A stretch of 64,000 bases of DNA. Origin: Undaria pinnatifida. Taxonomy: Eukaryota > Sar > Phaeophyceae > Laminariales > Alariaceae. Location: positions 2,382,242-2,446,241 of the forward strand of contig JABAKD010000028.1 of assembly GCA_012845835.1 (NCBI GenBank). The letters are read 5' to 3'. How positions within the stretch are numbered: the first letter of the stretch is position 1; each line of letters starts with the position of its first letter. A program made the translations under genes and the position numbers. Below, in pieces: positions 22,273 to 31,793 of the stretch. The notes beneath the pieces were generated by a model that was not told where the DNA came from, did no database searches, and worked only from the letters and a program-made list of their open reading frames with translations.

Positions 22273-25200
22273 CTAGCGGGAACGGGGTACGCATGTTTTT
22301 GTTATACCAAGAGTTAGCACTGGCCCAGACTCCACCAACATCGTTGCAATATTAATTACCCGGAGACAGAGTACATTCAAGCACTCCATTGATAGAGATT
22401 CGTCAAAACTGTGCTACGGACGAAAAAGTACATCGAAAGCACAGCACCGTACCTTGAGGATTGAGGTAGACCGTTCACAGTTCCCCATGTCTGGCGCGGC
22501 AGCTCATCTTCGTCGTCGTCGGCGCCAACGCCGTCGTCGCTGCCGCCGCATGCTTCCGATAGCGAATGCGTCTCCAACTCCGTGCGGGCCTCGACCGGAT
22601 CCCGCGCGGTCACCAGTCCGGTCAGTTCTCCGGTGTCCAGATAGTTCTTCGTGGAATCCCACTCCGGATAAAGAGGGGTCGGGAACATCCCGGCTGTGGC
22701 CTCCTGAATATCGTCTATCAGTTCATGCGCGTAGAACCCTAGCAACTCCGGGTCTAGACCCCTGTGTTTCCCTGCAAATGAAATAAACAGATGAGCATGA
22801 TAGGACACACTGTATTAGTAGTCAAAAATTGAGTTGATCACGGCGAGGGCAACAGCACGGATAACTGCATGCATACATTTAGGGCAAGAAAGCTTCACAT
22901 GCGAAGATGACCCAGTATATGTCGTAGCGCTCGACAGTGTGTTGTAAGCTTTCTCCTCTTGACAGCGAACGGCTTTGAGGACATGGCGCGACGACAAGCA
23001 GCATTCTGGGCTGACAAAAATCTATTATGTTGCAAATGTATAGTATAGCTGCACATGTCATGAAAAAAAATGAAACAAACACAAGAAATAAAGAAGACTC
23101 CGGAACCAAGGCCAACACACCTGCCATGCGATGATTCCGCCTATAGTTGAAGGGAAGCAAAACGGAATGCGCCATACGCGGCGAGGTCCTGTAGCCGCTA
23201 AAAAGACGACGAACGGGTGTGTGGTATGTCTCCACGCGGTTGGTCCCTCGCGATGAGCGAAGCGTGTCCATCCCGTCCGCAGAGCGCCCCGAGCAATGGT
23301 ACAAGGACACCTCACGGGGGTCTGGATCGCTCACGCATCCCCGAAGAAGATGCGGCCGCAAGTTCGCCAAGTTCTTCCGTAAACGATCAGTGATATACGG
23401 CTGACCTGCAGCAGCGGGAAAAACACGGTGGCGAACGTGTGTCTGCAGTCACTGCAAGGCAACAGCAAAGTATGCCGCACCAGGTTTACAGAACGGGGTT
23501 ATGCATGTCGATAAGCTGAAGGAAGAGTCACGAGGAGAACCCAAGGGCAACGTCAGAGACGGGTGGATTGAAACAATACTAAATACACGCCGATACTGCT
23601 GTGGAACGTTCCGTTAACCACACTTGCGATTGGATTCCCACCTGTCTTAGCGTCCTTAACGTCTTCGAAAGCGGAACATAGAAGATCAAACCGCTGCACG
23701 ATGACCGGTGGCTGGGGTACCGTGCGCGGCACGAACTGCAACACCCTGTTGTAGTTCATCTTCATATCGCGGTCGATTTCTCTCTGGGACCACGTTGGAT
23801 GTCGTACCTTCCACAGTTGTTGGACTTCCTCGAGCTTCGCGGGGTCAGGAATTGCAAACGTATCACGCAGACGAGACATGAATGGCCTATGCGCCCCGTG
23901 CGTTTTGCAGCCGGAGTCGCCCACCCGGTTCTCTGCGTGCCAAAGATCTAGAAGGACACGAGGACCGCGTGGTTCGCCTGCTCCTGCGTTGACAGACGAC
24001 GCCGTCTCCTGGTCCACTCCTGTCGAAGTAGCGCTTCCCGGGCTATCTAAGCCAGGTTGTGTAGGCGGTCGACGTTCAGCCTCTTCAGCAAGCATGGGAT
24101 CAGGAGGCGGGTCTTTGGGCAGCCTGGTGTTCACCTGCGTCCCGGAACAGACGGCATGCCAGAGGAGAAGTACAAGCATTGCGTATCGAGATCAACTCCT
24201 CGTGAGGCAAAGTGCATGTCATCAGCACAAGAAAGCAATGGGAATTAGATATGCGTGGGACGTTTCAGCAGCAACAGCTGTCGTTCGTGGTGTACGATTT
24301 TCTCAATTGTGGCACTCTCTGTTCGTCGCAGTCAACCTCACCACGTCCCACAGCAATTTCTCTCCAGGAAGTGCGTCCCGCAATGCTCTCAAGTCTCCGC
24401 CACTTTCGTTGGGGTACAGCATGAGGGCTGCCCCTACCTGGACCTTGGTCAAGCTCACGACCGCTCGCCCGGCACTAACTACTATTTGGGTGCCGTCCCA
24501 CTTCTCGCCCGACCCGTGACTAACGAGGGTTCCATCCGCCACAAAGCGCGAGTTCGTTTTCGTGTACAAGCGCAAAGGTGTCCCCAGGGTTAGGTCTTGC
24601 ACACTTGGGCAGGAACAAGTGAAGATTGGATCCGCTCGTTCCATGATGTGGGCATAGACCAGAACCGATGCACGAGCATCAAGTGCGGCATAGCGAACCT
24701 ATAAACGTTTGGACAAGTGAATCATGTGCAGGAACCCGTGAGATCATACGGCGGCATTACAATACCGTCGTACGACGACATTACAACACCGACGAAAACT
24801 ACTGAAAAAATGCAGATGGAGCACGTTGAATTTCAAGCCAGTGCAAATATCCTGATGAGTTACACCGCCTGTGCCACAAGGTATGCTAGTTTTTTAGTAT
24901 TAGCAATCCTTCTCTAGGGCTGCAACATATGTCGTGCGTGCAATAATCTGAAAAAAAACGAAGCGTCGGCGGCAAACGAGAAATAATGTCGGGTGTCTTG
25001 TGGAGGGACCGTCGTAATACGCACCTGTTCATCCGACAGCTGTTGTTCCCAGTTGCTCATGCGAACGCTTCCCTTTGAAAGTCGTCGACGGAGTAGTGTC
25101 GCCGACAATTTCTCCAGCGAACGCGACCCTACAGCGATTCCCATGTGCTTTGTCGCTAGCTGTCTCAGATCCACCGCCCCGGTTCCCTCCACGTCGTAGC

Positions 25201-28200
25201 TGTCGTTAATGAGAGTGATATCACGGAGCACTGAAACTCCCACCTGAGAAGGCATGTCCACGAAGCGGAAGGGATTAGTGCCGAACCGATTTCTGAAAAA
25301 AATGTAATACCCGGCCACGGTCGACATTGTCGTTGCGCTTGAAACATCGACCGGCCACAATACGTTGACATGTCTACCGCCCTATACCAACTTTATTACC
25401 CATATTACGGCGAACAAAAGTTGGTCCACTCACCAGAAGGACGCTCTCGTTCACCAACAACTCTTCAAGCGCTTTGGGCACGATCCCATCTCTGTTCTCC
25501 CTCGGCTTTATGTGGAAGACGACGGTGCATCCATCCAGGGTGGAGAGCTGTATCGTTGCTACCGGTCGAGCCCCGCTTACCCAGACGCTCCACTCGCAAT
25601 CGAAGCCAAGCACAGTCGCTCCACCCGCCACCGTACGTGCCGATTCCCGCGCCCGTGAAAGGAGCTGCGAGCATGCGAAAGCCGACAGGTCGCACTGCTC
25701 TTTCTCTACAACGATTTTGATGGGTTGCCCGTCCGGGGGGAAATCGAGATGGGGTAGCATTTCTTCTGCGGCCGCCGAGGGCGATGCCGTCGTACTCCCG
25801 CTTAGTGCGCAAGAGGCGGGACCTAGGGTCTCCTGGATGATTTTCCTGTCGCCACAGCACACGTCCGAGTAAAACACCTGTCGCAAGGTTCCGAGGGCGC
25901 ACAAGGGAGTCCAAGTTTCGCCATGCGTTGCTGATATACCAAGCATGGAAAGGGCTTCATAAAATCGTACATGTATAGTAGCAAATGCTTTCACCAGCAA
26001 GTGAAAGGGATCGAATCAGCTAGGTCAGGCGTTCAAACAAGAAAAAATGATGTGAGGGTGTGCTGCCATATGCAACTACTTCCATACTAAACATCCATGA
26101 TAAACATGCAAGCCCACGAAACACATCGCTCGGCTGCAGCCAGTGGAGCCATCCTACCTACCTACGGACCGTCGAAGAGAACCCCGTTGATGAAACGGTA
26201 GCTCGTCCTGATTGTTATGAACACCCCTATAGCCCCGCATTGCACGCAGCCTCTCCAGAAAAACGACGTCGAAACTCACCTTGAGAGGATCAAACCCTAG
26301 AAGAAGAAACCGCTGGGCAAGACCTTCAAGATCCGCCTTGATCTCGTCCAGAGCTCCTACTGAGACAAGTCGCTTGGGACGCTGGAAGTTTAGACGGCGA
26401 GAAAAAGAAAAGAGTACGGAAGTAGGCGGAAAGGTCTCCGCGTTACCCACCGACCACTGCATAGTGGAAAGGGCGACCATTAGTCATGTTACCCAAGATT
26501 CATGTTCTGGACATTTGTAGTACTGGACACGGTGGAACGCCAACTTTAAAGCTCACCTGGAACATCACTTGGCCGAACTCGTTCACCATTGTGTACATTC
26601 CGTGGAAAACTTTGTCGTCTGTGACTCTGATAGATTTCGTCATCTTGTGAGACTCGTCCCCGGCGACGTTTTGACCATCCACCTTCTGAGCATGTCGATG
26701 ATAATACGGCTCCTTTCCCTCGAACACGGTGAGCCACACAGCGGAGAGGACGCTCTCGCCTGGAGTGTTGCCGTTGTAACCCAAAGGATCGCCGTGCTTG
26801 CCGAAGACACGAGGGTTCCGTAGTTTCTCGGTTTCGCCCGGCACGACGGACGCCTGCCCTTGGGCTCGCTTCCTCTTCAACCGAAAGTAGTACCTGCAGA
26901 ACACAATTAACCACCACAGCGGGGGCAAACAAGGCGAAAAAAGCGGCGGCATTATTTTAAGGGGCCGAACCGGAATTTTTCGTTCATTCAAGTGAAATCT
27001 TCTGAAAAAACAAAAAATCCGCAGAAACGTACCTGTTTACTTATACATCACGTACATTCTAGCTGTCGGAACCACGACCTACGGAAAACACTATACCTCC
27101 CGAAAAAAAACTTAGACCCGTTTGACAATTTCAGGAAATTTTGCATTGACGGCAACACTTTTTGTGCTGGTGCCAGATACATCCTACGCATGCATCAACC
27201 CGACACAACCCCTGAGAGACGCAAACTGTAAATAATTGAACCGCAAAAAAATAAAGTCACCTCATAAACACACCAACATGCAAAACATGACACTACATAT
27301 ATACCTGGTGCGTAAAACCCCCCGCCCCCCCCCGAAAACAACACAATGAGGCACAACGATGAAGAAGCCAACGCGGGCCGCTTAATGCGCGCTGTTCGCT
27401 GAAGGGGTGGCAATGGGTGCCACCACAACAACAGTTGCAAGAAGGTGGCAGCATGAGTTTTCTCGTGCGTGCAGAGTACAACCACACCTAGTACCACTCA
27501 CCGCACCGCCATCTGGTGGAAATGCAACAGATGGTTTTCGCGAAGGTCGTCCGCCACGGCTTTGAGCCCCACGCCGCGAACGAGAGCCTGCTCGATTCGC
27601 GTGATGATCCTTTTGTCTACGGCACACCGCCGTAAAATAATGGCAGGGAACAGCATCAGCAGGTCACGAGGAAGCTGGCGAAGAACGCCTGGATGCCACG
27701 GCGCGAACTTGTAGCTGGGAGAAACAAGAAGGTAGGAGAACACACGACGTGGGGCGGGGGCTGATTCAGCAGCTAAAATACCAATGGTATAGTGTGACTC
27801 ACGCCACGCCCCTTGCGGCGTACAGGTAAGCAACATCACTCGAAAGTCAGCAGGCAGTCCACGAACCACAAATTCGAGTCATCTACCCAGCCCTCAAACA
27901 ACCTTACCTTGACGTCTTGGCGTTCTTTCCCTTGCCCTGCACGCTTCTGCAGGCGGTGCACTTGTGTTGGAACCCTATCAGCTCGTAGTTGAAATGCTCC
28001 CCGTAGACAGTTCGACGTTGCGGGTCCCATCCATCGCTGACCACCTTTGAAATTGAACATAAACAGGTTGGACAGAAAGGAAAACGTCTTGTGCAGGTGT
28101 TCTTGCCTCTTGACATAGTACAGTTGAGTTGAGGTCCTGCCTGCGAGTACATCACTACGCAACGGCTGTCGCCCCAGCGACACGTGCAGCACAGCATAGC

Positions 28201-29399
28201 AGACAGCAGCAGCAGCACCACCACCTTAAGCAACACACATAGCGTACGAGTGTGCAGTGACATCCCAGCACTTGCTGCTGATGCCGTTTCGTGTCGACGT
28301 TGCTGTAGCTGGATACTGCCGCTGTCGCAACGCTACTAAAGCCTGACTGTACGTACGGCAGGCTGAGACACGGGTTAACGCGCTGCTTGCAGGCCGCGAT
28401 GTGTGCGCAATGGCAGCAAAGCACATGAACGTGGTACTCGCAACACGGCGCTCACAAACATAACCAGCAGAAGTCAGCACCAGAAAACCTAAACCTGCAA
28501 CATAACGACACTCGGTACAAATAGTCATGGTCAAAACGCAAGCACTTGATGACGACGTGCAACAAGATTACGTCAAGTGCTCTACGTACAAGTCGACGAT
28601 ACAAAGGCCGCCCCACGAGCCACACAGACAAACTCACGTGGTTCGGGCTGCAGCAGTTTGGGCACGATGGTGCTTTGATGTCCGAGTCGAGGAACTCCCA
28701 CACGCACACGAAAATCGGCCTCATCATGTGCTCGTCGCGATCAGGTATTGCAGAGACAAGAGGATCGTCGGGGTAAAACCATGGAGATCCACCGTCAAGC
28801 TTGCCGCTCACGCCGTGCTTGGATCCGTGGCCCTTACGCTTCATCTGCTGGCCGACTTTACACCTCACGATACTCGCGAACTTGTCCATGGGAGTCATCG
28901 CCCGCACCAAATCAACGCCCGCACCAAACCTCCCGCTCGCTTCTCGGACAGGACCACGGGCGCCAGGTTCAGAGCTGGCCTCAGCTACAGAACTTGCCGC
29001 GGGCAAGATTGGGGCACGCCGACTGCTTGCGCGCATGGCTGTTTGCGGGTCTTGCGGGGAAGGCAAGCTCACAGGCGAGGCCGGCACTGCTGACGACACC
29101 TGTGCTTCAGCTTCTCTCAGCGCTTCCACGCGTGGACCAAGGGGCGGGACGCTTTCCTCCCTTTCTTCTCTCCCCCCGCTGGCGCTCGAACCAGATCTCG
29201 TTACTGGTGCTGCCGCACCCACGACTGGCACACGCTGACTGCTGTTTGTTCTCGCGTACGGTGCGGAAAACGGACTCGCACGCTCAGGTGTAGGTCGCTT
29301 GCTCTTGTTCTTCGAACCTAGGACAGGCCCAGTTCGCATGGCTTCGGGCTTGTTCGTTTTCGAGCCAGGGGGGCGCCCCCGCCGCGGAGGTCCGCTCAT
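21243..29399 (-). CDS. Zinc-ribbon / DDE transposase-like protein with embedded WRN-type 3'-5' exonuclease (12 exons, 1,565 aa)
   Basis: Exons, 5' to 3': 29399-28638, 28044-27908, 27714-27502, 26893-26557, 26381-26280, 25877-25434, 25243-25025, 24698-24342, 24134-23642, 23405-23121, 22771-22453, 22272-21243. All junctions are GT-AG, all phases agree, and the total is 4,698 nt with one stop. Order of parts: basic tail with GRPPGSK (residues 8-14) and a GSKNK repeat; C2C2 zinc ribbon (C246/C249, C283/C286); RNase H-like core with candidate D450 (GDESHK), D522 (YSDVCCGDR) and E1080 (RGTNRVETYH); DEDDy exonuclease between D522 and E1080 (D610, E612, D673, Y741, D745); cysteine-rich C-terminus. 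From memory the N-terminal part resembles multi-copy DUF6729-type proteins. I infer a mobile-element or domesticated-element nuclease. The intact frame argues for a recent or selected copy. The start is the ATG opening MSGPPRRGRPPGS. Confidence 0.8.
22453..24134 (-). CDS. Exons 9-11: return to transposase-like core, third acidic residue
   Basis: Exon 9 (24134-23642) carries KTHGAHRPFMSRLRDTF and MKMNYNRVLQFVPR and ends in VKDAKTG. Exon 10 (23405-23121) continues QPYITDRLRKNL, GCVSDPDP, RGTNRVETYH (candidate E1080) and VLLPFNYRRN. Exon 11 (22771-22453) has GLDPELLGFYAHEL and an acidic patch ADDDEDE. RGT-x3-E-x2-H followed by F-x-x-R-(W/R)N is a familiar C-terminal transposase signature. Confidence 0.75.
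24342..25243 (-). CDS. Exons 7-8: exonuclease motifs II and III
   Basis: Exon 7 (25243-25025) has VGVSVLRD (motif II aspartate), VDLRQLA, SLEKLSATLL and SNWEQQLSDEQ. Exon 8 (24698-24342) opens VRYAALDARAS, giving the YxxxD of motif III of WRN-like DEDDy enzymes. The rest of exon 8 (LYTKTNSRFVADGTLV) is outside the exonuclease and not recognised. Confidence 0.85.
25434..26381 (-). CDS. Exons 5-6: second acidic residue, then exonuclease motif I
   Basis: Exon 5 (26381-26280, 34 codons) encodes the helix ALDEIKADLEGLAQRF. Exon 6 (25877-25434, 148 codons) opens VFYSDVCCGDRK, the second strand of the DDE core. After a linker it reads VLGFDCEW, the DxE motif of DEDD exonucleases, with VATIQLSTLDG following. 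Confidence 0.8.
26557..26893 (-). CDS. Exon 4: start of transposase-like core, first acidic residue
   Basis: YYFRLKRKRAQGQ leads into FGKHGDPLGYNGNTPGES and then GDESHKMTKSIRV followed by GMYTMVNEFGQVMFQ. The D-x-(S/T)-x-K strand followed by a hydrophobic strand and NE(F/Y)GQV is typical of RNase H-fold DDE transposases. Confidence 0.75.
27502..28044 (-). CDS. Exons 2-3: second half of zinc ribbon and adjoining helical domain
   Basis: Exon 2 (28044-27908) opens VVSDGWDPQRRTVYG and contains C283-x2-C286. Exon 3 (27714-27502) joins through a split serine codon and reads FAPWHPGVLRQLPRDLLMLF, then AVDKRIITRIEQAL. Both donors are GTAAGG or GTGAGT. The C-x2-C ... DGW ... C-x2-C layout with a following LRQLP segment is what points to the DUF6729-type family. 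Confidence 0.75.
28638..29399 (-). CDS. Exon 1: basic, Ser/Pro-rich N-terminus and first zinc-ribbon cysteines
   Basis: This exon has 254 codons. GRPPGSKTNKP and GSKNKSKRP are AT-hook-like, DNA-minor-groove-type basic patches. A low-complexity Ala/Ser/Pro linker follows, then PWFYPDDP and CPNCCSPNH before the CAC|GTGAGT donor. An upstream in-frame methionine exists to 29558, but MSGPPRRG is the more natural start. Confidence 0.72.
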
Positions 29400-29518
29400 G
29401 AGTTTCGTGTGTATAGGATTGCTGCGCGAAGGCGCGTGTATGGGTGCGCTGCGCGTAGGTGGACAGACAAACTTGGCCTTGCGCGCGGGGCTACGCTGGT
29501 AACAAATTGGTTGCGGCG

Positions 29519-29690
29519 CGATGCAAAGCAAGTGCGGCGCGATGCAAAGCAAATGCAAAGCAGAATAGAGCCTTCTGATTGGTCAGTGCAAAGCAAAATG
29601 GGGTTTCGATACAATGGGTGCATTACGATGCAAAGCAAATAAAGCTCTATGATTGGTCAATGCAAAGCAGATCTGGCCCGGTACGTTCAA
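29519..29690 (-). promoter_or_regulatory. Duplicated CCAAT-box module upstream of the exonuclease/transposase gene
   Basis: Two copies, 74 bp apart, read on the plus strand AATA(G/A)AGC-TGATTGGTCA(G/A)TGCAAAGCA (29564 and 29638). On the gene's strand each contains GACCAATCA, a CCAAT box, followed by TTTGCAT-like octamers. Further ATGCAAAGCA copies sit at 29520-29560. They lie about 180-260 bp upstream of the ATG, a sensible promoter position. Confidence 0.5.
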
Positions 29691-31124
29691 GACTCGCCAG
29701 CAAATCACCAGCAGACAGTTTTCAGGGTTTACACATAAATATGCATTTTTCAAGCGGGTAACTTCTCTTTTCTTTTCATATATATTGATTTTTTCGAATG
29801 TTTTTGTTCTTGTTCTTTTTCCGAGCGAAGCAGAGCCTGTGCCAGGCATGCGGAAGAGCTCGTGCTCACGAGCGACCCCATGGCCGAAGCGGACTCTTGG
29901 CGGGCACTGTCGTGTGGGTGGGAGGGAAGAGGCAGACTGCCGGTTTCTGGTGGGGCGCCATCCCGTCTTCGAAATCTTCCAAACGTGACGAGACTCTCCC
30001 CCCCACCCCCCCACCGTGCTGCACGAACGCGCACAACCGACCTATCTATGATGAGCTCTACATCTGCAGCAGCACTAGATTAGCTATTCACGCCCTTGGC
30101 AGTCAATGCACGTTGTAGTCCGTTGGAGGTCCATAGTCCATACCATCTCGGGATTGTCCGCACATGTATTCTACTCGCAGCGAGTGGGATGTGGCCGTTT
30201 ATTCCTTGAAGTATATCTATTTTCAGACTGCTTCCCGCTGGCATGACATATATTGCATCGACGGCTGATGCTTTACCTTTTTCGTGATATAGAGCATGCT
30301 GCGAATGGGTCATATCACACAGAGTATCGCACTGCTGCGACACACGGCAGGCAGGTATTTTTATCTACATCACCATCAATCACCATAATCGGTTGACAAA
30401 GCATGTCCACGTGGCGTTAGCTGTGTCAAAAAGAACGAAACGCATAAGGCGTCAAAAAGCTTCCACGAAAAATGGGCTTTTCCGAAAAAAAAAAAATCCG
30501 ACAAAAAATTCTGTCGAACATGTTTTTGTCGGCGCGGGGGGGGGGGGGAAGTGTTGGTCGTGTATTTTTTTCTGAGCGCCCTCGTGTGTGGCCATAGCAC
30601 ACGACAGCATCATACCAACGGTATGCCAGGTATATGATATCTGTGCAATTTGTTGTGAGTAGCTAGTTGCGAGTACGTTATCAGTGTGAGACCATTGCGA
30701 GTATTCAGTGCGGTTCTCGCGTAACACGGAAGAATAAGGCGGTGGTAATGGGGGTTTTGAGTTTTGAGACCTCATCATGCACGAGTCGAAGAAATGTGGT
30801 CGAACATATATAATACGTACGAGTATCGCAGCAGTACAACAACAGTCGCTCGTATTATATACATGGACAGAGTGCAGTGGGGAGTGCAAACCTCAACGCT
30901 TGGCTTTAAGCCTGACTCCCACCCTCCGCCACAGCACATGCTGTTATATCAATATAGTTCGGGCATCCCGCCAGTCTGCGACAGGCGGCCGCCGGCGAAG
31001 CCCCTTGTACGTACTTAGGAGGCCCCGGCTTCAGTCGCACGATGCAATGCTATCATAACCTGGTCATAGTTGCTTACGCTCCACCGACTCACAAGACACG
31101 TCCATGACCCACGGGTGTCATTAA

Positions 31125-31126
<2 letters not shown>
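29691..31126. other. Divergent intergenic region between the exonuclease/transposase and pseudouridine synthase genes
   Basis: No coding exon is recognised. Homopolymer G/C runs occur at about 29998-30012 and 30535-30549. It probably holds the promoter and possibly an unrecognised first exon of the plus-strand gene. Confidence 0.5.

Positions 31127-31187
<61 letters not shown>
31122..31187. repeat. (GTT)n microsatellite
   Basis: About 20 GTT triplets with one GTC interruption run straight into a retroposon-like copy. Read on the minus strand, the triplets form an (AAC)n tail to that element. A second GTT/GTG-rich patch follows at 31302-31460. Confidence 0.93.
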
Positions 31188-31188
<1 letters not shown>

Positions 31189-31303
31189 TTATCCTCCGGC
31201 GAATGGGGAAAAATAAAGCTTAAGCTCACCACACTTCCACGTATTTTTATACGCGTCGTGTGTCGATTTAACTCAGTTGCTTTCGCAACCCAACGCTAGC
31301 TTG
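31188..31303 (-). mobile_element. Retroposon-like element, short form, with (AAC)n tail
   Basis: Nearly identical to the copy at 13940-14100 from ATCCTCCGGCG(A/G)ATGGGG through CGCGTCGTGTGTCGATTTAA to CAACGCTAGCT. A GTTGC-GAAA-GCAAC mini-hairpin lies near its 5' end on the minus strand. Confidence 0.8.
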
Positions 31304-31535
31304 TTGTTGTTGTTGTGGTTGTTGTGGTTATGTGGTTGTGATTGGTCTTGGTGTTGGTGTTGTGGTAGTCGACGATGGTGTTGTTGTTCGTGTTGCTGGT
31401 CTCGGTGTTGGTGTTGCTGTTTGTGTTATCGCCGTCGGTGTTGTTGGTGCGCTGTTGTCGTTGTCTGCCAATGTTTCGGAAGCGCCGAAGCATCATATAA
31501 CCTTGTACAACGCCCCCCGTTATTTCCCATCCCAG

Positions 31536-31793
31536 GTGGACGAATTGGCGTTCAACAGCGAAATCCTCACGGTGGAAAATGGGGAAGGAGGGAAGCGCTT
31601 GGACGCTTTTCTGGCAGCTCGAATCCCACAGCAGTCGAGGAGTTACTTCGGGGGGCTGTGCCAGATGAGCATGGTCTTAGTGGGGGGAAAAACGGCTAAA
31701 AAGAGCGTGAAGGTGGAGGAAGGGCAAGAGGTGGAAGTCCGCTTTGTCATCAGCCCCGAGCTGTCTATCGAGGGCGAAGACATCCCGTTAGAT
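31536..31793 (+). CDS. Pseudouridine synthase exon: S4 domain
   Basis: Acceptor CCCATCCCAG precedes 31536 and donor GAT|GTGAGA follows 31793. It has 86 codons with the S4 signature RLDAFLAARIPQQSRS and the turn GKTAKKSVKVEEGQEVEV. Confidence 0.85.

Noticed and set aside
28527-29293. Long plus-strand ORFs opposite exon 1 of the nuclease gene
   Set aside because: They are shadows of the real minus-strand exon, which has family motifs and consistent splicing.
31332-31535. Open frame upstream of the S4 exon giving a valine/glycine-rich N-terminus
   Set aside because: It is read through GTTG/GTGG repeats and lacks a transit-peptide pattern; a CCCATCCCAG acceptor at 31535 explains the exon start better.
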